A program made the position numbers and the translations under genes. Below, one piece after another: positions 20,195 through 34,000 of a stretch of DNA of 64,000 nt. This stretch comes from Symsagittifera roscoffensis (lineage: Eukaryota > Xenacoelomorpha > Acoela > Convolutidae), in assembly GCF_963678635.1 (NCBI RefSeq), contig NC_087067.1:41628696-41692695 (forward strand). Reading direction: 5' to 3'. Within the stretch, counting starts at the first letter, position 1; the number at the start of each line of letters is the position of its first letter. Under the pieces are notes generated by a model. The model saw only the letters and a program-made list of their open reading frames with translations, was not told where the DNA came from and ran no database searches.

Positions 20195-20394
20195 NNNNNN
20201 NNNNNNNNNNNNNNNNNNNNNNNNNNNNNNNNNNNNNNNNNNNNNNNNNNNNNNNNNNNNNNNNNNNNNNNNNNNNNNNNNNNNNNNNNNNNNNNNNNNN
20301 NNNNNNNNNNNNNNNNNNNNNNNNNNNNNNNNNNNNNNNNNNNNNNNNNNNNNNNNNNNNNNNNNNNNNNNNNNNNNNNNNNNNNNNNNNNNNN
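20195..20394. other. Assembly gap, 200 N
   Basis: Exactly 200 N, which suggests a fixed-size scaffold gap of unknown true length. It removes the 3' end of the Copia element. Confidence 0.98.
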
Positions 20395-21153
20395 GTAAAA
20401 ATCAATCGGATTATTTTAGGTTGAAAACAGTTTCAGCAAAAGAAAAACCAAGACAAAACTATTAGTTTAACAAATTACAGGAGTAAACCACAGACTTTTG
20501 CTTGTACGGTGAAAAGTTATGACTGCACAAAAAGATTCCAGGAACTAGCAACTGCACCAAAAAAAACATAAGCAGACAAAGTTAAATCCGAGAGTTCAGT
20601 TTTTCCACGAGAATGAATTTTTTTCATTCACTGCAGGGTATCTTCGTTCAATTGTATAAGATAGTTCAAACAATGATCATTATTTTACCAAAACAATGAA
20701 ATATTCGTTTCCTACAATGCTATCCCACTTTCAGCAGGAGTGTTCTGAAAAGCATGTAGTCGTTTTTAATGGCTTTATGTTTTGATAAAAAATACTAATC
20801 GTGGCAGTGCGCTAACTCAGTTGGTGATTAACAAAGTGTTAGAACTGAATTAACACATTAATTGTTATATATGTGTTGAAACAGTTTCAATGTCTTTTTC
20901 ATAGTTGAGAACTTTTCTACTGCTTTCAGGCTTTTTTTATGAAATGTTTTACTGGCTTCATTTTTTCCCAGTACTCTCTTTTTCTACTAGGACTTTGAAC
21001 CACCCCTCTCTGCCGTTTTGAAAAGTTTCTGAAATGTTCTAGTACATTTTCCTCCTACGCCTGTTCCGGAAAAAGTAGTACGTCAAAACTACTGCGCGTC
21101 ACTGATAAAAGACTCTGCTATTTGTTGAAATGACTCTTTTTTCGAAGCAAATC
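20395..21153. other. AT-rich DNA, no gene seen
   Basis: AT-rich sequence with many poly-A/T runs and no frame of protein-like composition. No Copia sequence resumes right of the gap. Confidence 0.6.
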
Positions 21154-21379
21154 TCAGGAAAACTTTTCTGATCCCAATTTGTCCACGACTTTTCTCAGAG
21201 CCCTCAGGTTTTCAGCGAAAGTTAAAGCGCACTCACTCTCAAGTGATTCCTTCTCTATCCTGATCGCTTTATTTTTCCAGCGTTCTACGGCTCCCTCCAT
21301 TTTCAAGAGTTTGTCTTTCAAGTCTTTTGCCCTTCTAACTTCGTCCAAAATTTGTGCGCTTGTAGCCCCAGGCTTCTTC
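21154..21379 (-). CDS. Possible terminal exon of a coiled-coil protein
   Basis: A 74-codon stretch ending in TGA reads as a charged, Leu-spaced helix (LDEVRRAKDLKDKLLKMEG ... LRALRKVVDKLG) likely to form a coiled coil. Upstream on the minus strand is a candidate acceptor (AG at 21,381-21,380 after a T-rich run), giving a phase-2 exon start. The frame also stays open ~25 bases further, so the acceptor is not certain. Protein-like composition in a very AT-rich setting is the main support. No upstream exon could be fixed and the product is not recognised. Confidence 0.35.
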
Positions 21380-21549
21380 CTGTTTTCAAAAAAACTTGTA
21401 GGTGTTTTCGGTTATTTGGTGGCTGCATCTATTCCAGTTGCGCTGTTTCTCTGTTTTCAGTGTAAACGCCTAATATTACGAAAACATTCTGCCGAACCAC
21501 TTCTTAACCTTAGTTCGGCTGAATATACCCGCATTGGAGTTCGATGAAT

Positions 21550-21741
21550 AAAAATCGATTATAATTGTGTTTCCTTGTCAGTGTCCACAAAAGTGAAAAA
21601 ACGTCGATTTTAATCATTTAAAAATAAATTATAATATTACTATTTTTCGAGGCAATAAAATCTTTTTTTTTTCATCCATCATAATCAATGTTTTTCACTT
21701 TTGTGGATACTGACAATGAAACTAAATTATAATCGATTTTT
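21550..21741. mobile_element. Short inverted-repeat element (MITE-like), ~192 bp
   Basis: The left arm (from AAAAATCGATTATAATT at 21,550) and the right arm (ending AATCGATTTTT at 21,741) are inverted copies of each other over ~51 bp with a few mismatches, including the inner CACAAAAGTGAAAAA part. No target-site duplication was clear. Confidence 0.65.
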
Positions 21742-21902
21742 CCCTTTTACTCAGATGCGAATTTCAATGCACATAGAGTCTTTTTTATGTTTTAAACTAA
21801 AGTTGGTTACTTGTTGTTTAATTTATTTTAAACTGGAAAATTTAAACTGGAAAACAATCAAATTTCGTTCCTTTCATCAATCTTCTTAATTTATTAGAAA
21901 CT

Positions 21903-22085
21903 TTGGGGGAGGGGCGTCACAAAGTTGGAAGTGGACTAATTCCCCCTACATTAACCCCCTAGCCTTTGCCCCTTTACAAACCCCCCTAACCTTGGGGGGG
22001 GGGGCAAACGTTAGGGGGGCATTCGTTAGGTTTCAGGTTGGGGGGCACCGGAGCAAAGGGCCGATCGTTAGTGGGGAGAGCTTAA
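21903..22085. repeat. G-tract/C-tract rich segment
   Basis: Runs of five to twelve C or G alternate within AT-rich DNA, including CCCCCCTAACC, an uninterrupted G run near 21,997-22,010 and GTTAGGGGGG. Arms can pair with each other; G-quadruplex and hairpin formation are both plausible. Confidence 0.6.
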
Positions 22086-22205
22086 CAGAATCTTTTGCAA
22101 ATTGAGTTCAGGTTTAGAAATGGATTAGGCCGTACACTCGCTTTGCAAAGTTTCCGCATAACAAAGTTTCGGCATAAAAATTTTCACGACTCGAAACAAA
22201 AATAA

Positions 22206-22428
22206 AGTGGAGAAAAAAATCCATTTTAACATGTTTTTCTTCTTATAATATAATCCATTATAATGGATTTCAAATGAATTATAATGCATTTTGCTTTTGC
22301 AAGAAAATTGGATTTAAATCCATTTTTAGTCCAATTTTCTTGTCTAAGCGTAACAAGGGAATCGATTATGTTTACAACATTTTAGACCACGAAAATCCAT
22401 TATAACAGATTTTTTTTCACTTTTCTTA
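22206..22428. repeat. Imperfect inverted repeat with TCCATTATAA motifs
   Basis: Ends carry inverted AAGTGnAAAAAAAATC-like arms, and the interior repeats short palindromes around TCCATTATAATGGA. Probably another small foldback element; arms are more diverged than those at 21,550. Confidence 0.4.
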
Positions 22429-22729
22429 AATGCGGGTACTTAAAATATCGGATATCATCTTCCAGTCATGAAGCTAATTCCGAAAATTGTCCCACAGTTT
22501 TACTGTGTTTGCTTATTTGTTTTCCAGAAAACCCACAGTCGCCACTGTGTTTTATTTGCACTTCTATTTCTTTCTTATGACCCACTCTCTGAATAATTGA
22601 CGCTTCAATGACTAACACTCGGTTGTATAATTATTCTGATCTTTACATCCCGTGCCTTGCACGTTTGTTTGTTTCACTTTATGGGACTTTTCAATCACCT
22701 GAAGAAACGTTCACATTAGTGACCATGCA

Positions 22730-23066
22730 TAACGAATTTCTTAGTAACTTGTCGTAGCGTTCCAAAAAACCATTTTGCAAAAAAACAAGGACTCGTACGC
22801 AAAAAATATAGAATTTTTGGCAGGCTGAAGCAATTTTTTAGGAGGTAAAAACGATAATGGGCGTCTAGTTTGTCAATGACATCCGAGAGTTTATCAAGCT
22901 CCTTAATTTTTCCGCGGAGCAATTCTTTTCGGCAAAGTTCGCCGTTTGGAGATCCTAAAATGAGGAGTTCTTTTGTTTTTATATTTATTTTGGGACCTAT
23001 TTTTCGAAATCGTGTTAAATTTGAATTATACTGTGTACTCGTCGACGGTCCCAAAAAAAATTGCAC
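22730..23066 (-). pseudogene. LINE reverse-transcriptase relic
   Basis: The minus strand reads ELLILGSPNGE, then a helical stretch with KLDAHYRFYLLKNCFSLPKILYFLRTSP. This layout (LG.P.G ... L.KL.D.H...LLK.C...PK..Y.LRT.P) is typical of the region after the catalytic palm in LINE reverse transcriptases. No start or flanking RT motifs are kept, so it is an old fragment, distinct from the LINE at 11-12.9 kb. Confidence 0.6.
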
Positions 23067-23879
23067 TCAGTGTTCAAGCTCAGGCCGTAAATTTTTCCGA
23101 TTTCAGAATGTTTTTAAGGTCCCGGAGTACTACCTTATAGCAATGATCGCAAATATACAATGTACATACTGCATGCATGCTGAAATCTGTGGACTAAGTT
23201 GTTTACGGGAAAAAGTATAGTACCCGATTTCAATACCCTTGCTATCGCATGGGTTACAGTGAATCTTAAGTATATTTAGAAAAAATGGCTCAAACTTGAA
23301 AACATTTTCGTTATTCTCCTTGGTTGAAAACTCAAAGGTGCAACTTCTATGTCACGTGACTGTTCAACATGTACCTCATCAAGTTTACAGGTGTCGAATT
23401 TCTATCCCAAACCAGCTAATCTGTTGTCTCATTAACGTTTTCTTTCTTTTGTAAGACACCCTGCACATCCTGAACATTTGAGGATACGGAAAGGCCGTAT
23501 TTGTTATTTGCTATATACTAAGACCAAATGAAAAAATGGGAAATGAAAATGAGATATCAAAAAGAAATGAAAAACTTTTCTTCCAATTTTTTTCTTACCT
23601 TTTGTCATCTAACTTCAAAAAAATACATGCTTAAATTTCAAACAATTGCCACAAAAAAACTTTTTTTTCAAAAGTTTAGCCAGACAAAACCACATTCCTT
23701 GTAGACAAAACATTTAAGTTGAATTCCAAAAAATGTTCTGAAAATGTATGCATTTTTTTAAAAACTAGCGCATGACTCACACCTCTGGTGCTTCAAATAT
23801 ATCGTTGAACGTAAAAAGAGCTTCCTAAAACATGTACTAGAATATTTAGTGCAACGGTAAAGATAAACTGGGCTCATGT
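23067..23879. other. AT-rich DNA left of the satellite, no gene seen
   Basis: No credible coding frame. Short A/T runs only; sequence resembling satellite monomers begins at ~23,880. Confidence 0.55.
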
Positions 23880-25540
23880 ATCAGGCGTTTCTTCTTCATA
23901 AAAACATCACATCCTCGACAAGGATTTGAGCAGACAAATTAGGAGAGAAAAACTGCCACCCCTGAGTGCACCCCACCATAGGGTTGAGAACTTCAATTTC
24001 CATTAATTTTTTTTAAATATCTATGTTCTTTGAAAAACATTAAATTTCAAGAAATCATGAAAAAACGCCATAATCTGTGAAAAAATGATTTGAGCATTCA
24101 TATTTGGAGGCCATATTTGCAACCCCTGAGTGTACCCTCATATCACCTCATAACAGGGTTGAGAAAATCAAGTTCCGATATTTTTTCATATCAAGTTTTT
24201 AGAAAAAAAATGAAAAATCTCCATATCTTGAAAAGCAAGTACTTGAGCAGTCATAATTGAACGCTAGATTTACAGCCCTTGAGTGTACCCCGATAGCACC
24301 CCACTATATGCTTGAAAATTCAAAATCGTTTAGAACTTTTTAAGTCGAACTTTTTCTAAAATCATAAAAACGCCAAATCTCGAAAAACATAAGGATTTGA
24401 GCATTCTGACTTGGACGCTAGATTTGCAGAACTTGAGGGTAACCTGATAGCACCCCACTATAAGGTTGAAAATTCAAGTTCGGTTAGTTTTTTTACAACT
24501 AAATTTTAAAAAAAATCATACAAAAACGCCATAACTCGAAAACCATAAGAATTTGAGCAGTCAAACTTGGACGCTAGGTTTACAGCCCTTGAGGGTACCC
24601 AGATAGCCACCCACTATAGGGTTGAGAAATTCAAGTTCTGATATTTTTTTATATCAAGTTTTTAGAAAAAAAAATGAAAAATCAGAAAAATCGTCATATC
24701 TTGAAAAGCAAGTACTTGAGCAGTCATACTTAAACGCTAGATTAACAGCCCTTCAATGTACCCCGATAGCGCCGCACTATATGCTTGAAAATTCAAGATC
24801 GTTTAGAATTTTTTATGTCGAACTTTTTGGAGAAAAAAAAATGAAAAATCATAAAAACGCCAAATCTCCAAAAACATAAGGATTTGAGCAGTCTTATTTG
24901 GACGCTAGATTTGCATCACTTGAGGGTAACCTGATAGCACCCCACTATAAAGTTGAGAAATTCAAGTTCGGTTAGTTTTTTTATAACTAAATTTAAAAAA
25001 AAATCATACAAAAACGCCTTAACTCGAAAACCATAAGAATTTGAGCAGTCAAACTTGGACGCTAGGTTTACAGCCCTTGAGGGTACCCAGATAGCCACCC
25101 ACTATAGGGTTGAGAAGATCAAGTGCGGTTAGTTTTTTCTATATCTAAGTCTTTTGGAAAAAAAGGAAAAATCACGAAAAACGCCATATCTCGACAAAAA
25201 GCATAAGGATTTGAGCAATCATACTTGGACGCTAAATTGTCAGCCCTCGAGTGTATCCCAATAGCACCTCACTATACGGTTGAGAAATTCAAATTTGATT
25301 ATTTTTTTATATCAAACTTTTTTGAAGAAAAAAAAATGAAAAATCACAAAAAACGCCATATCTCAACGAAAAGCTTATGGATTTGAGCAGTCATACTTGG
25401 ACGCTAGGTTTGCAGCCCTTGAGGTTACCCTGATAGCCATCCACTATAGGGTTGAGAAATTCAAGTTTGGTTAGTTTTTTTTATATCTAAGTCTTTTGGA
25501 AAAAAATGAAAAATGACAAAAAACGCCATATCTCGACAAA

Positions 25541-28500
25541 AAGCATAAGGAATTGAGCAGTCATACTTGGACGCTAAATTTGCAGCCCCTGAGGGTAACC
25601 TGATAGCAACCCACTACAAGGTTGAGAAATTCAAGTTCGGTTAGTTTTTTATCTAAGTTTTTTGAAAAAAAGTGAAAAACTCATAAAAAACGCCATATCA
25701 TCTCGAAAACCATGAAGACTTGAGCAGTCATACTTGGACGCTAGATTTGCAGCTCTTGCGTGTATCCCAATAGCACCTCACTATAGGGTTGAGAAATTCA
25801 AATTCGGTTAGTTGTTTTATCTCTAACATTTTTGAAAAAAAAAACGCCATATCTCGACGAAAAGCATAAGGATTTGAGCAGTCATACTTGGACGCTAGAT
25901 TGTCAGCCCTCGAGTGTATCCCAGTAGCACCTCACTATACGGTTGAGAAATTCAAATTTGATTATTTTTTTTATATCTAACTTTTTTGAAAAAAAAAATG
26001 AAAAATCACAAAAAACGCCATATCTCGACGAAAAGCATATGGATTTGAGCAGTCATACTTGGACGCTAGGTTTGCTGCCCTTGAGGGTACCCTGATAGCC
26101 ACCCACTATAGGGTTGAGAAACTCAAATTCGGTTAGTTTTTTTATAACTTAATTTTAAAAAAATCATACAAAAACGCCATAACTCGAAAACCATAAGAAT
26201 TTGAGCAGTCAAACTTGGACGCTAGGTTTACAGCCCTTGAGGGTACCCAGATAGCACCCCACTATATGCTTGAAAATTCAAGATTGTTTAGAATTTTTTA
26301 TGTCGAACTTTTTTGAGAAAAAAAATGAAAAATCATAAAAACGCCAAATCTCAAAAAACAAAAGGATTCGAGCAGTCTTACTTGGACGCTAGATTTGCAG
26401 CACTTGAGGGTAACCTGATAGCACCCCCCTATATGCTTGAAAATTCAAGATCGTTTAGAACTTTTTATGTCGAACTTTTTTGAGAAAAAAAAATGAAAAA
26501 TCATAAAAACGCCAAATCTCGAAAAACATAAGGATTTGAGCAGTCTTACTTGGACGCTAGATTTGCAGCACTTGAGGGTAACCTGATAGCACCCCACTAT
26601 AAGGTTGAGAAATTCAAGTTCGGTTAGTTTTTTTATAAGTAAATATTGAAAAAAACCATACAAAAACGCCATAACTCGAAAACCATAAGAATTTGAGCAG
26701 TCAAACTTGGACGCTAGGTTTACAGCCCTTGAGGGTACCCAGATAGCACCCCACTATATGCTTGAAAATTCAAGATTGTTTAGAATTTTTTATGTCGAAC
26801 TTTTTTGAGAAAAAAAATGAAAAATCATAAAAACGCCAAATCTCAAAAAACAAAAGGATTCGAGCAGTCTTACTTGGACGCTAGATTTGCAGCACTTGAG
26901 GGTAACCTGATAGCACCCCCCTATATGCTTGAAAATTCAAGATCGTTTAGAACTTTTTATGTCGAACTTTTTTGAGAAAAAAAAATGAAAAATCATAAAA
27001 ACGCCAAATCTCGAAAAACATAAGGATTTGAGCAGTCTTACTTGGACGCTAGATTTGCAGCACTTGAGGGTAACCTGATAGCACCCCACTATAAGGTTGA
27101 GAAATTCAAGTTCGGTTAGTTTTTTTATAAGTAAATATTGAAAAAAACCATACAAAAACGCCATAACTCGAAAACCATAAGAATTTGAGCAGTCAAACTT
27201 GGACGCTAGGTTTACAGCCCTTGAGGGTAACCATATAGCCTCCCACTATAGGGTTGAGAAGATCAAGTACGGTTAGTTTTTTTTATATCTGTCTTTTGGA
27301 AAAAAAGAAAAATCACAAAAAACGCCATATCTCGACGAAAAGCATAAGGATTTGAGCAGTCATTCTTGGACGCTAGATTGTCAGCCCTCGAGTGTATCCC
27401 AATAGCACCTCACTATACGGTTGAGAAATTCAAATTTGATTAGTTTTTTTTATATCTAACTTTTTTGAAAAAAAAAAATGAAAAATCACAAAAAACGCCA
27501 TATCTCAACGAATAGCATATGGATTTGAGCAGTCATACTTGGACGCTAGATTTGCAGCCCTGAGGGTACCCTGATAGTCACCCACAATAGGGTTGAGAAA
27601 TTCAAGTTTAGTTAGTTTTCTTTATATCTAAGTCTTTTGGAAAAAAATGAAAAATGACAAAAAACGCCGTATCTCGACAAAAAGCATAAGGATTTGAGCA
27701 GTCATACTTGGACGCTAGATTTGCAACCCCTGAGAGTAACCTGATAGCACCCCACTATAGGGTTGAGAAACTCAAATTCGGTTAGTTTTTTTATAACTAA
27801 ATTTAAAAAAAAATCATACAAAAACGCCATAACTCGAAAACCATAAGAATTTGAGCAGTCAAACTTGGACGCTAGGTTTACAGCCCTTGAGGGTACCCTG
27901 ATAGCACCCCACTATATGCTTGAAAATTCAAGATTGTTTAGAATTTTTTATGTCGAACTTTTTTGAGAAAAAAAATGAAAAATCATAAAAACGCCAAATC
28001 TCAAAAAACAAAAGGATTCGAGCAGTCTTACTTGGACGCTAGATTTGCAGCACTTGAGGGTAACCTGATAGCACCCCCTATATGCTTGAAAATTCAAGAT
28101 CGTTTAGAACTTTTTATGTCGAACTTTTTTGAGAAAAAAAAATGAAAAATCATAAAAACGCCAAATCTCGAAAAACATAAGGATTTGAGCAGTCTTACTT
28201 GGACGCTAGATTTGCAGCACTTGAGGGTAACCTGATAGCACCCCACTATAAGGTTGAGAAATTCAAGTTCGGTTAGTTTTTTTATAAGTAAATATTGAAA
28301 AAAACCATACAAAAACGCCATAACTCGAAAACCATAAGAATTTGAGCAGTCAAACTTGGACGCTAGGTTTACAGCCCTTGAGGGTACCCATATAGCCTCC
28401 CACTATAGGGTTGAGAAGATCAAGTACGGTTAGTTTTTTTTATTTCTGTCTTTTGGAAAAAAAGAAAAATCACAAAAAACGCCATATCTCGACAAAAAGC

Positions 28501-28667
28501 ATAAGGATTTGAGCAGTCATTCTTGGACGCTAGATTGTCAGCCCTCGAGTGTATCCCAATAGCACCTCACTATACGGTTGAGAAATTCAAATTTGATTAG
28601 TTTTTTTTATCTAACTTTTTTGAAAAAAAAAAATGAAAAATCACAAAAAACGCCATATCTCGACAAA
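25541..28667 (+). repeat. Higher-order satellite block 1 (3,127-bp period)
   Basis: Sequence from 25,541 recurs from 28,668 with an offset of 3,127 bp, e.g. the same monomer variant at 26,445 and 29,572. The multi-monomer order is kept, so it is a higher-order repeat rather than single-monomer similarity. Confidence 0.75.
26227..27210 (+). repeat. Three-monomer sub-block, 492-bp period (two copies)
   Basis: Three distinct monomer types (ending AGATTG, AGATCG and AAGTTCGG after the T-box) repeat as a set at 492-bp offset. The same trimer reappears near 29.4, 30.5, 31.0 and 31.7 kb. Confidence 0.75.
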
Positions 28668-31000
28668 AAGCATAAGGAATTGAGCAGTCATACTTGGACG
28701 CTAAATTTGCAGCCCCTGAGGGTAACCTGATAGCAACCCACTACAAGGTTGAGAAATTCAAGTTCGGTTAGTTTTTTATCTAAGTTTTTTGAAAAAAAGT
28801 GAAAAACTCATAAAAAACGCCATATCATCTCGAAAACCATGAAGACTTGAGCAGTCATACTTGGACGCTAGATTTGCAGCTCTTGCGTGTATCCCAATAG
28901 CACCTCACTATAGGGTTGAGAAATTCAAATTCGGTTAGTTGTTTTATCTCTAACATTTTTGAAAAAAAAAACGCCATATCTCGACGAAAAGCATAAGGAT
29001 TTGAGCAGTCATACTTGGACGCTAGATTGTCAGCCCTCGAGTGTATCCCAGTAGCACCTCACTATACGGTTGAGAAATTCAAATTTGATTATTTTTTTTA
29101 TATCTAACTTTTTTGAAAAAAAAAATGAAAAATCACAAAAAACGCCATATCTCGACGAAAAGCATATGGATTTGAGCAGTCATACTTGGACGCTAGGTTT
29201 GCTGCCCTTGAGGGTACCCTGATAGCCACCCACTATAGGGTTGAGAAACTCAAATTCGGTTAGTTTTTTTATAACTTAATTTTAAAAAAATCATACAAAA
29301 ACGCCATAACTCGAAAACCATAAGAATTTGAGCAGTCAAACTTGGACGCTAGGTTTACAGCCCTTGAGGGTACCCAGATAGCACCCCACTATATGCTTGA
29401 AAATTCAAGATTGTTTAGAATTTTTTATGTCGAACTTTTTTGAGAAAAAAAATGAAAAATCATAAAAACGCCAAATCTCAAAAAACAAAAGGATTCGAGC
29501 AGTCTTACTTGGACGCTAGATTTGCAGCACTTGAGGGTAACCTGATAGCACCCCCCTATATGCTTGAAAATTCAAGATCGTTTAGAACTTTTTATGTCGA
29601 ACTTTTTTGAGAAAAAAAAATGAAAAATCATAAAAACGCCAAATCTCGAAAAACATAAGGATTTGAGCAGTCTTACTTGGACGCTAGATTTGCAGCACTT
29701 GAGGGTAACCTGATAGCACCCCACTATAAGGTTGAGAAATTCAAGTTCGGTTAGTTTTTTTATAAGTAAATATTGAAAAAAACCATACAAAAACGCCATA
29801 ACTCGAAAACCATAAGAATTTGAGCAGTCAAACTTGGACGCTAGGTTTACAGCCCTTGAGGGTAACCATATAGCCTCCCACTATAGGGTTGAGAAGATCA
29901 AGTACGGTTAGTTTTTTTTATATCTGTCTTTTGGAAAAAAAGAAAAATCACAAAAAACGCCATATCTCGACGAAAAGCATAAGGATTTGAGCAGTCATTC
30001 TTGGACGCTAGATTGTCAGCCCTCGAGTGTATCCCAATAGCACCTCACTATACGGTTGAGAAATTCAAATTTGATTAGTTTTTTTTATATCTAACTTTTT
30101 TGAAAAAAAAATGAAAAATCACAAAAAACGCCATATCTCAACGAATAGCATATGGATTTGAGCAGTCATACTTGGACGCTAGATTTGCAGCCCTGAGGGT
30201 ACCCTGATAGTCACCCACAATAGGGTTGAGAAATTCAAGTTTAGTTAGTTTTCTTTATATCTAAGTCTTTTGGAAAAAAATGAAAAATGACAAAAAACGC
30301 CGTATCTCGACAAAAAGCATAAGGATTTGAGCAGTCATACTTGGACGCTAGATTTGCAACCCCTGAGAGTAACCTGATAGCACCCCACTATAGGGTTGAG
30401 AAACTCAAATTCGGTTAGTTTTTTTATAACTAAATTTAAAAAAAAATCATACAAAAACGCCATAACTCGAAAACCATAAGAATTTGAGCAGTCAAACTTG
30501 GACGCTAGGTTTACAGCCCTTGAGGGTACCCTGATAGCACCCCACTATATGCTTGAAAATTCAAGATTGTTTAGAATTTTTTATGTCGAACTTTTTTGAG
30601 AAAAAAAATGAAAAATCATAAAAACGCCAAATCTCAAAAAACAAAAGGATTCGAGCAGTCTTACTTGGACGCTAGATTTGCAGCACTTGAGGGTAACCTG
30701 ATAGCACCCCCCTATATGCTTGAAAATTCAAGATCGTTTAGAACTTTTTATGTCGAACTTTTTTGAGAAAAAAAAATGAAAAATCATAAAAACGCCAAAT
30801 CTCGAAAAACATAAGGATTTGAGCAGTCTTACTTGGACGCTAGATTTGCAGCACTTGAGGGTAACCTGATAGCACCCCACTATAAGGTTGAGAAATTCAA
30901 GTTCGGTTAGTTTTTTTATAAGTAAATATTGAAAAAAAACCATACAAAAACGCCATAACTCGAAAACCATAAGAATTTGAGCAGTCAAACTTGGACGCTA
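28668..31000 (+). repeat. Higher-order satellite block 2 (copy of block 1)
   Basis: Copy of block 1 at offset 3,127 until about 31.0 kb, after which the number of three-monomer sub-blocks differs. Confidence 0.65.
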
Positions 31001-34000
31001 GGTTTACAGCCCTTGAGGGTACCCTGATAGCACCCCACTATATGCTTGAAAATTCAAGATTGTTTAGAATTTTTTATGTCGAACTTTTTTGAGAAAAAAA
31101 ATGAAAAATCATAAAAACGCCAAATCTCAAAAAACAAAAGGATTCGAGCAGTCTTACTTGGACGCTAGATTTGCAGCACTTGAGGGTAACCTGATAGCAC
31201 CCCCCTATATGCTTGAAAATTCAAGATCGTTTAGAACTTTTTATGTCGAACTTTTTTGAGAAAAAAAAATGAAAAATCATAAAAACGCCAAATCTCGAAA
31301 AACATAAGGATTTGAGCAGTCTTACTTGGACGCTAGATTTGCAGCACTTGAGGGTAACCTGATAGCACCCCCCTATATGCTTGAAAATTCAAGATCGTTT
31401 AGAACTTTTTATGTCGAACTTTTTTGAGAAAAAAAAATGAAAAATCATAAAAACGCCAAATCTCGAAAAACATAAGGATTTGAGCAGTCTTACTTGGACG
31501 CTAGATTTGCAGCACTTGAGGGTAACCTGATAGCACCCCACTATAAGGTTGAGAAATTCAAGTTCGGTTAGTTTTTTTATAAGTAAATATTGAAAAAAAC
31601 CATACAAAAACGCCATAACTCGAAAACCATAAGAATTTGAGCAGTCAAACTTGGACGCTAGGTTTACAGCCCTTGAGGGTACCCTGATAGCACCCCACTA
31701 TATGCTTGAAAATTCAAGATTGTTTAGAATTTTTTATGTCGAACTTTTTTGAGAAAAAAATTGAAAAATCATAAAAACGCCAAATCTCAAAAAACAAAAG
31801 GATTCGAGCAGTCTTACTTGGACGCTAGATTTGCAGCACTTGAGGGTAACCTGATAGCACCCCCCTATATGCTTGAAAATTCAAGATCGTTTAGAACTTT
31901 TTATGTCGAACTTTTTTGAGAAAAAAAAATGAAAAATCATAAAAACGCCAAATCTCGAAAAACATAAGGATTTGAGCAGTCTTACTTGGACGCTAGATTT
32001 GCAGCACTTGAGGGTAACCTGATAGCACCCCACTATAAGGTTGAGAAATTCAAGTTCGGTTAGTTTTTTTATAAGTAAATATTGAAAAAAACCATACAAA
32101 AACGCCATAACTCGAAAACCATAAGAATTTGAGCAGTCAAACTTGGACGCTAGGTTTACAGCCCTTGAGGGTACCCATATAGCCTCCCACTATAGGGTTG
32201 AGAAGATCAAGTACGGTTAGTTTTTTTTATTTCTGTCTTTTGGAAAAAAAGAAAAATCACAAAAAACGCCATATCTCGACAAAAAGCATAAGGATTTGAG
32301 CAGTCATTCTTGGACGCTAGATTGTCAGCCCTCGAGTGTATCCCAATAGCACCTCACTATACGGTTGAGAAATTCAAATTTGATTAGTTTTTTTTATATC
32401 TAACTTTTTTGAAAAAAAAAAAATGAAAAATCACAAAAAACGCCATATCTCAACGAATAGCATATGGATTTGAGCAGTCATACTTGGACGCTAGGTTTGC
32501 AGCCCTTGAGGGTACCCTGATAGTTACCCACAATAGGGTTGAGAAATTCAAGTTTAGTTAGTTTTTTTTATATCTAAGTCTTTTGGAAAAAAATGAAAAA
32601 TGACAAGAAACGCCGTATCTCGACAAAAAGCATAAGGATTTGAGCAGTCATACTTGGACGCTAGATTTGCAACCCCTGAGAGTAACCTGATAGCACCCCA
32701 CTACAAGGTTGAGAAATTCAAGTTCGGCTAGTTTTTTTATCTAAGTTTTTTTTGAAAAAAAAAGTGAAAAACGCATAAAAAACGCCATATCATCTCGAAA
32801 ACCATGAAGACTTGAGCAGTCATACTTGGACGCTAGATTTGCAGCTCTTGCGTGTATCCCAATAGCACCTCACTATAGGGTTGAGAAATTCAAATTCGGT
32901 TAGTTTTTTATCTCTAACATTTTTGAAAAAAAAAACGCCATATCTCGACGAAAAGCATAAGGATTTGAGCAGTCATACTTGGACGCTAGATTGTCAGCCC
33001 TCGAGTGTATCCCAATAGCACCTCACTATACGGTCAGGAATTTCAAATTTGATTAGTTTTTTGATATCTAAATTTTTTGAAAAAAAAAATGAAAAATCAC
33101 AAAAAACGCCATATCTCGACGAAAAGCATATGGATTTGAGCAGTCATACTTGGACGCTAGATTGTCAGCCCTCGAGTGTATCCCAATAGCACCTCACTAT
33201 ACGGTTGAGAATTTCAAATTTGATTAGTTTTTTTTATATCTAACTTTTTTGAAAAAAAAATGAAAAATCACAAAAAACACCATATCTCAACGAAAAAAAT
33301 ATGGATTTGAGCAGCCATACTTGGACGCTAGGTTTGCAGCCCTTGAGGGTACCCTGATAGCCACCCACAATAGGGTTGAGAAATTCAAGTTTAGTTAGTT
33401 TTTTTATATCTAAGTCTTTTGGAAAAAAAATGAAAAATGACAAAAAACGCCGTATCTCGACAAAAAGCATAAGGATTTGAGCAGTCATACTTGGACGCTA
33501 GATTTGCAACCCCTGAGAGTAACCTGATAGCACCCCACTACAAGGTTGAGAAATTCAAGTTCGGCTAGTTTTTTATCTAAGTTTTTTGAAAAAAAAATGA
33601 AAAATCACAAAAAACGCCGTATCTCGACGAAAAGCATAAGGATTTGAGCAGTCATACTTGGACGCTAGATTTGCAGCCCTCGAGTGTATCCCAATAGCAC
33701 CTCACTATATGGTCAGGAATTTCAATTTGATTAGTTTTTTGATATCTAAATTTTTTGGAAAAAAAATGAAAAATCACAAAAAACGCCATATCTCGACGAA
33801 AAGCATATGGATTTGAGCAGTCATACTTGGACGCTAGATTGTCAGCCCTCGAGTGTATCCCAATAGCACCTCACTATACGGTTGAGAAATTCAAATTTGA
33901 TTAGTTTTTTTTATATCTAACTTTTTTGAAAAAAAAAATGAAAAATCACAAAAAACACCATATCTCAACGAAAAAAATATGGATTTGAGCAGTCATACTT

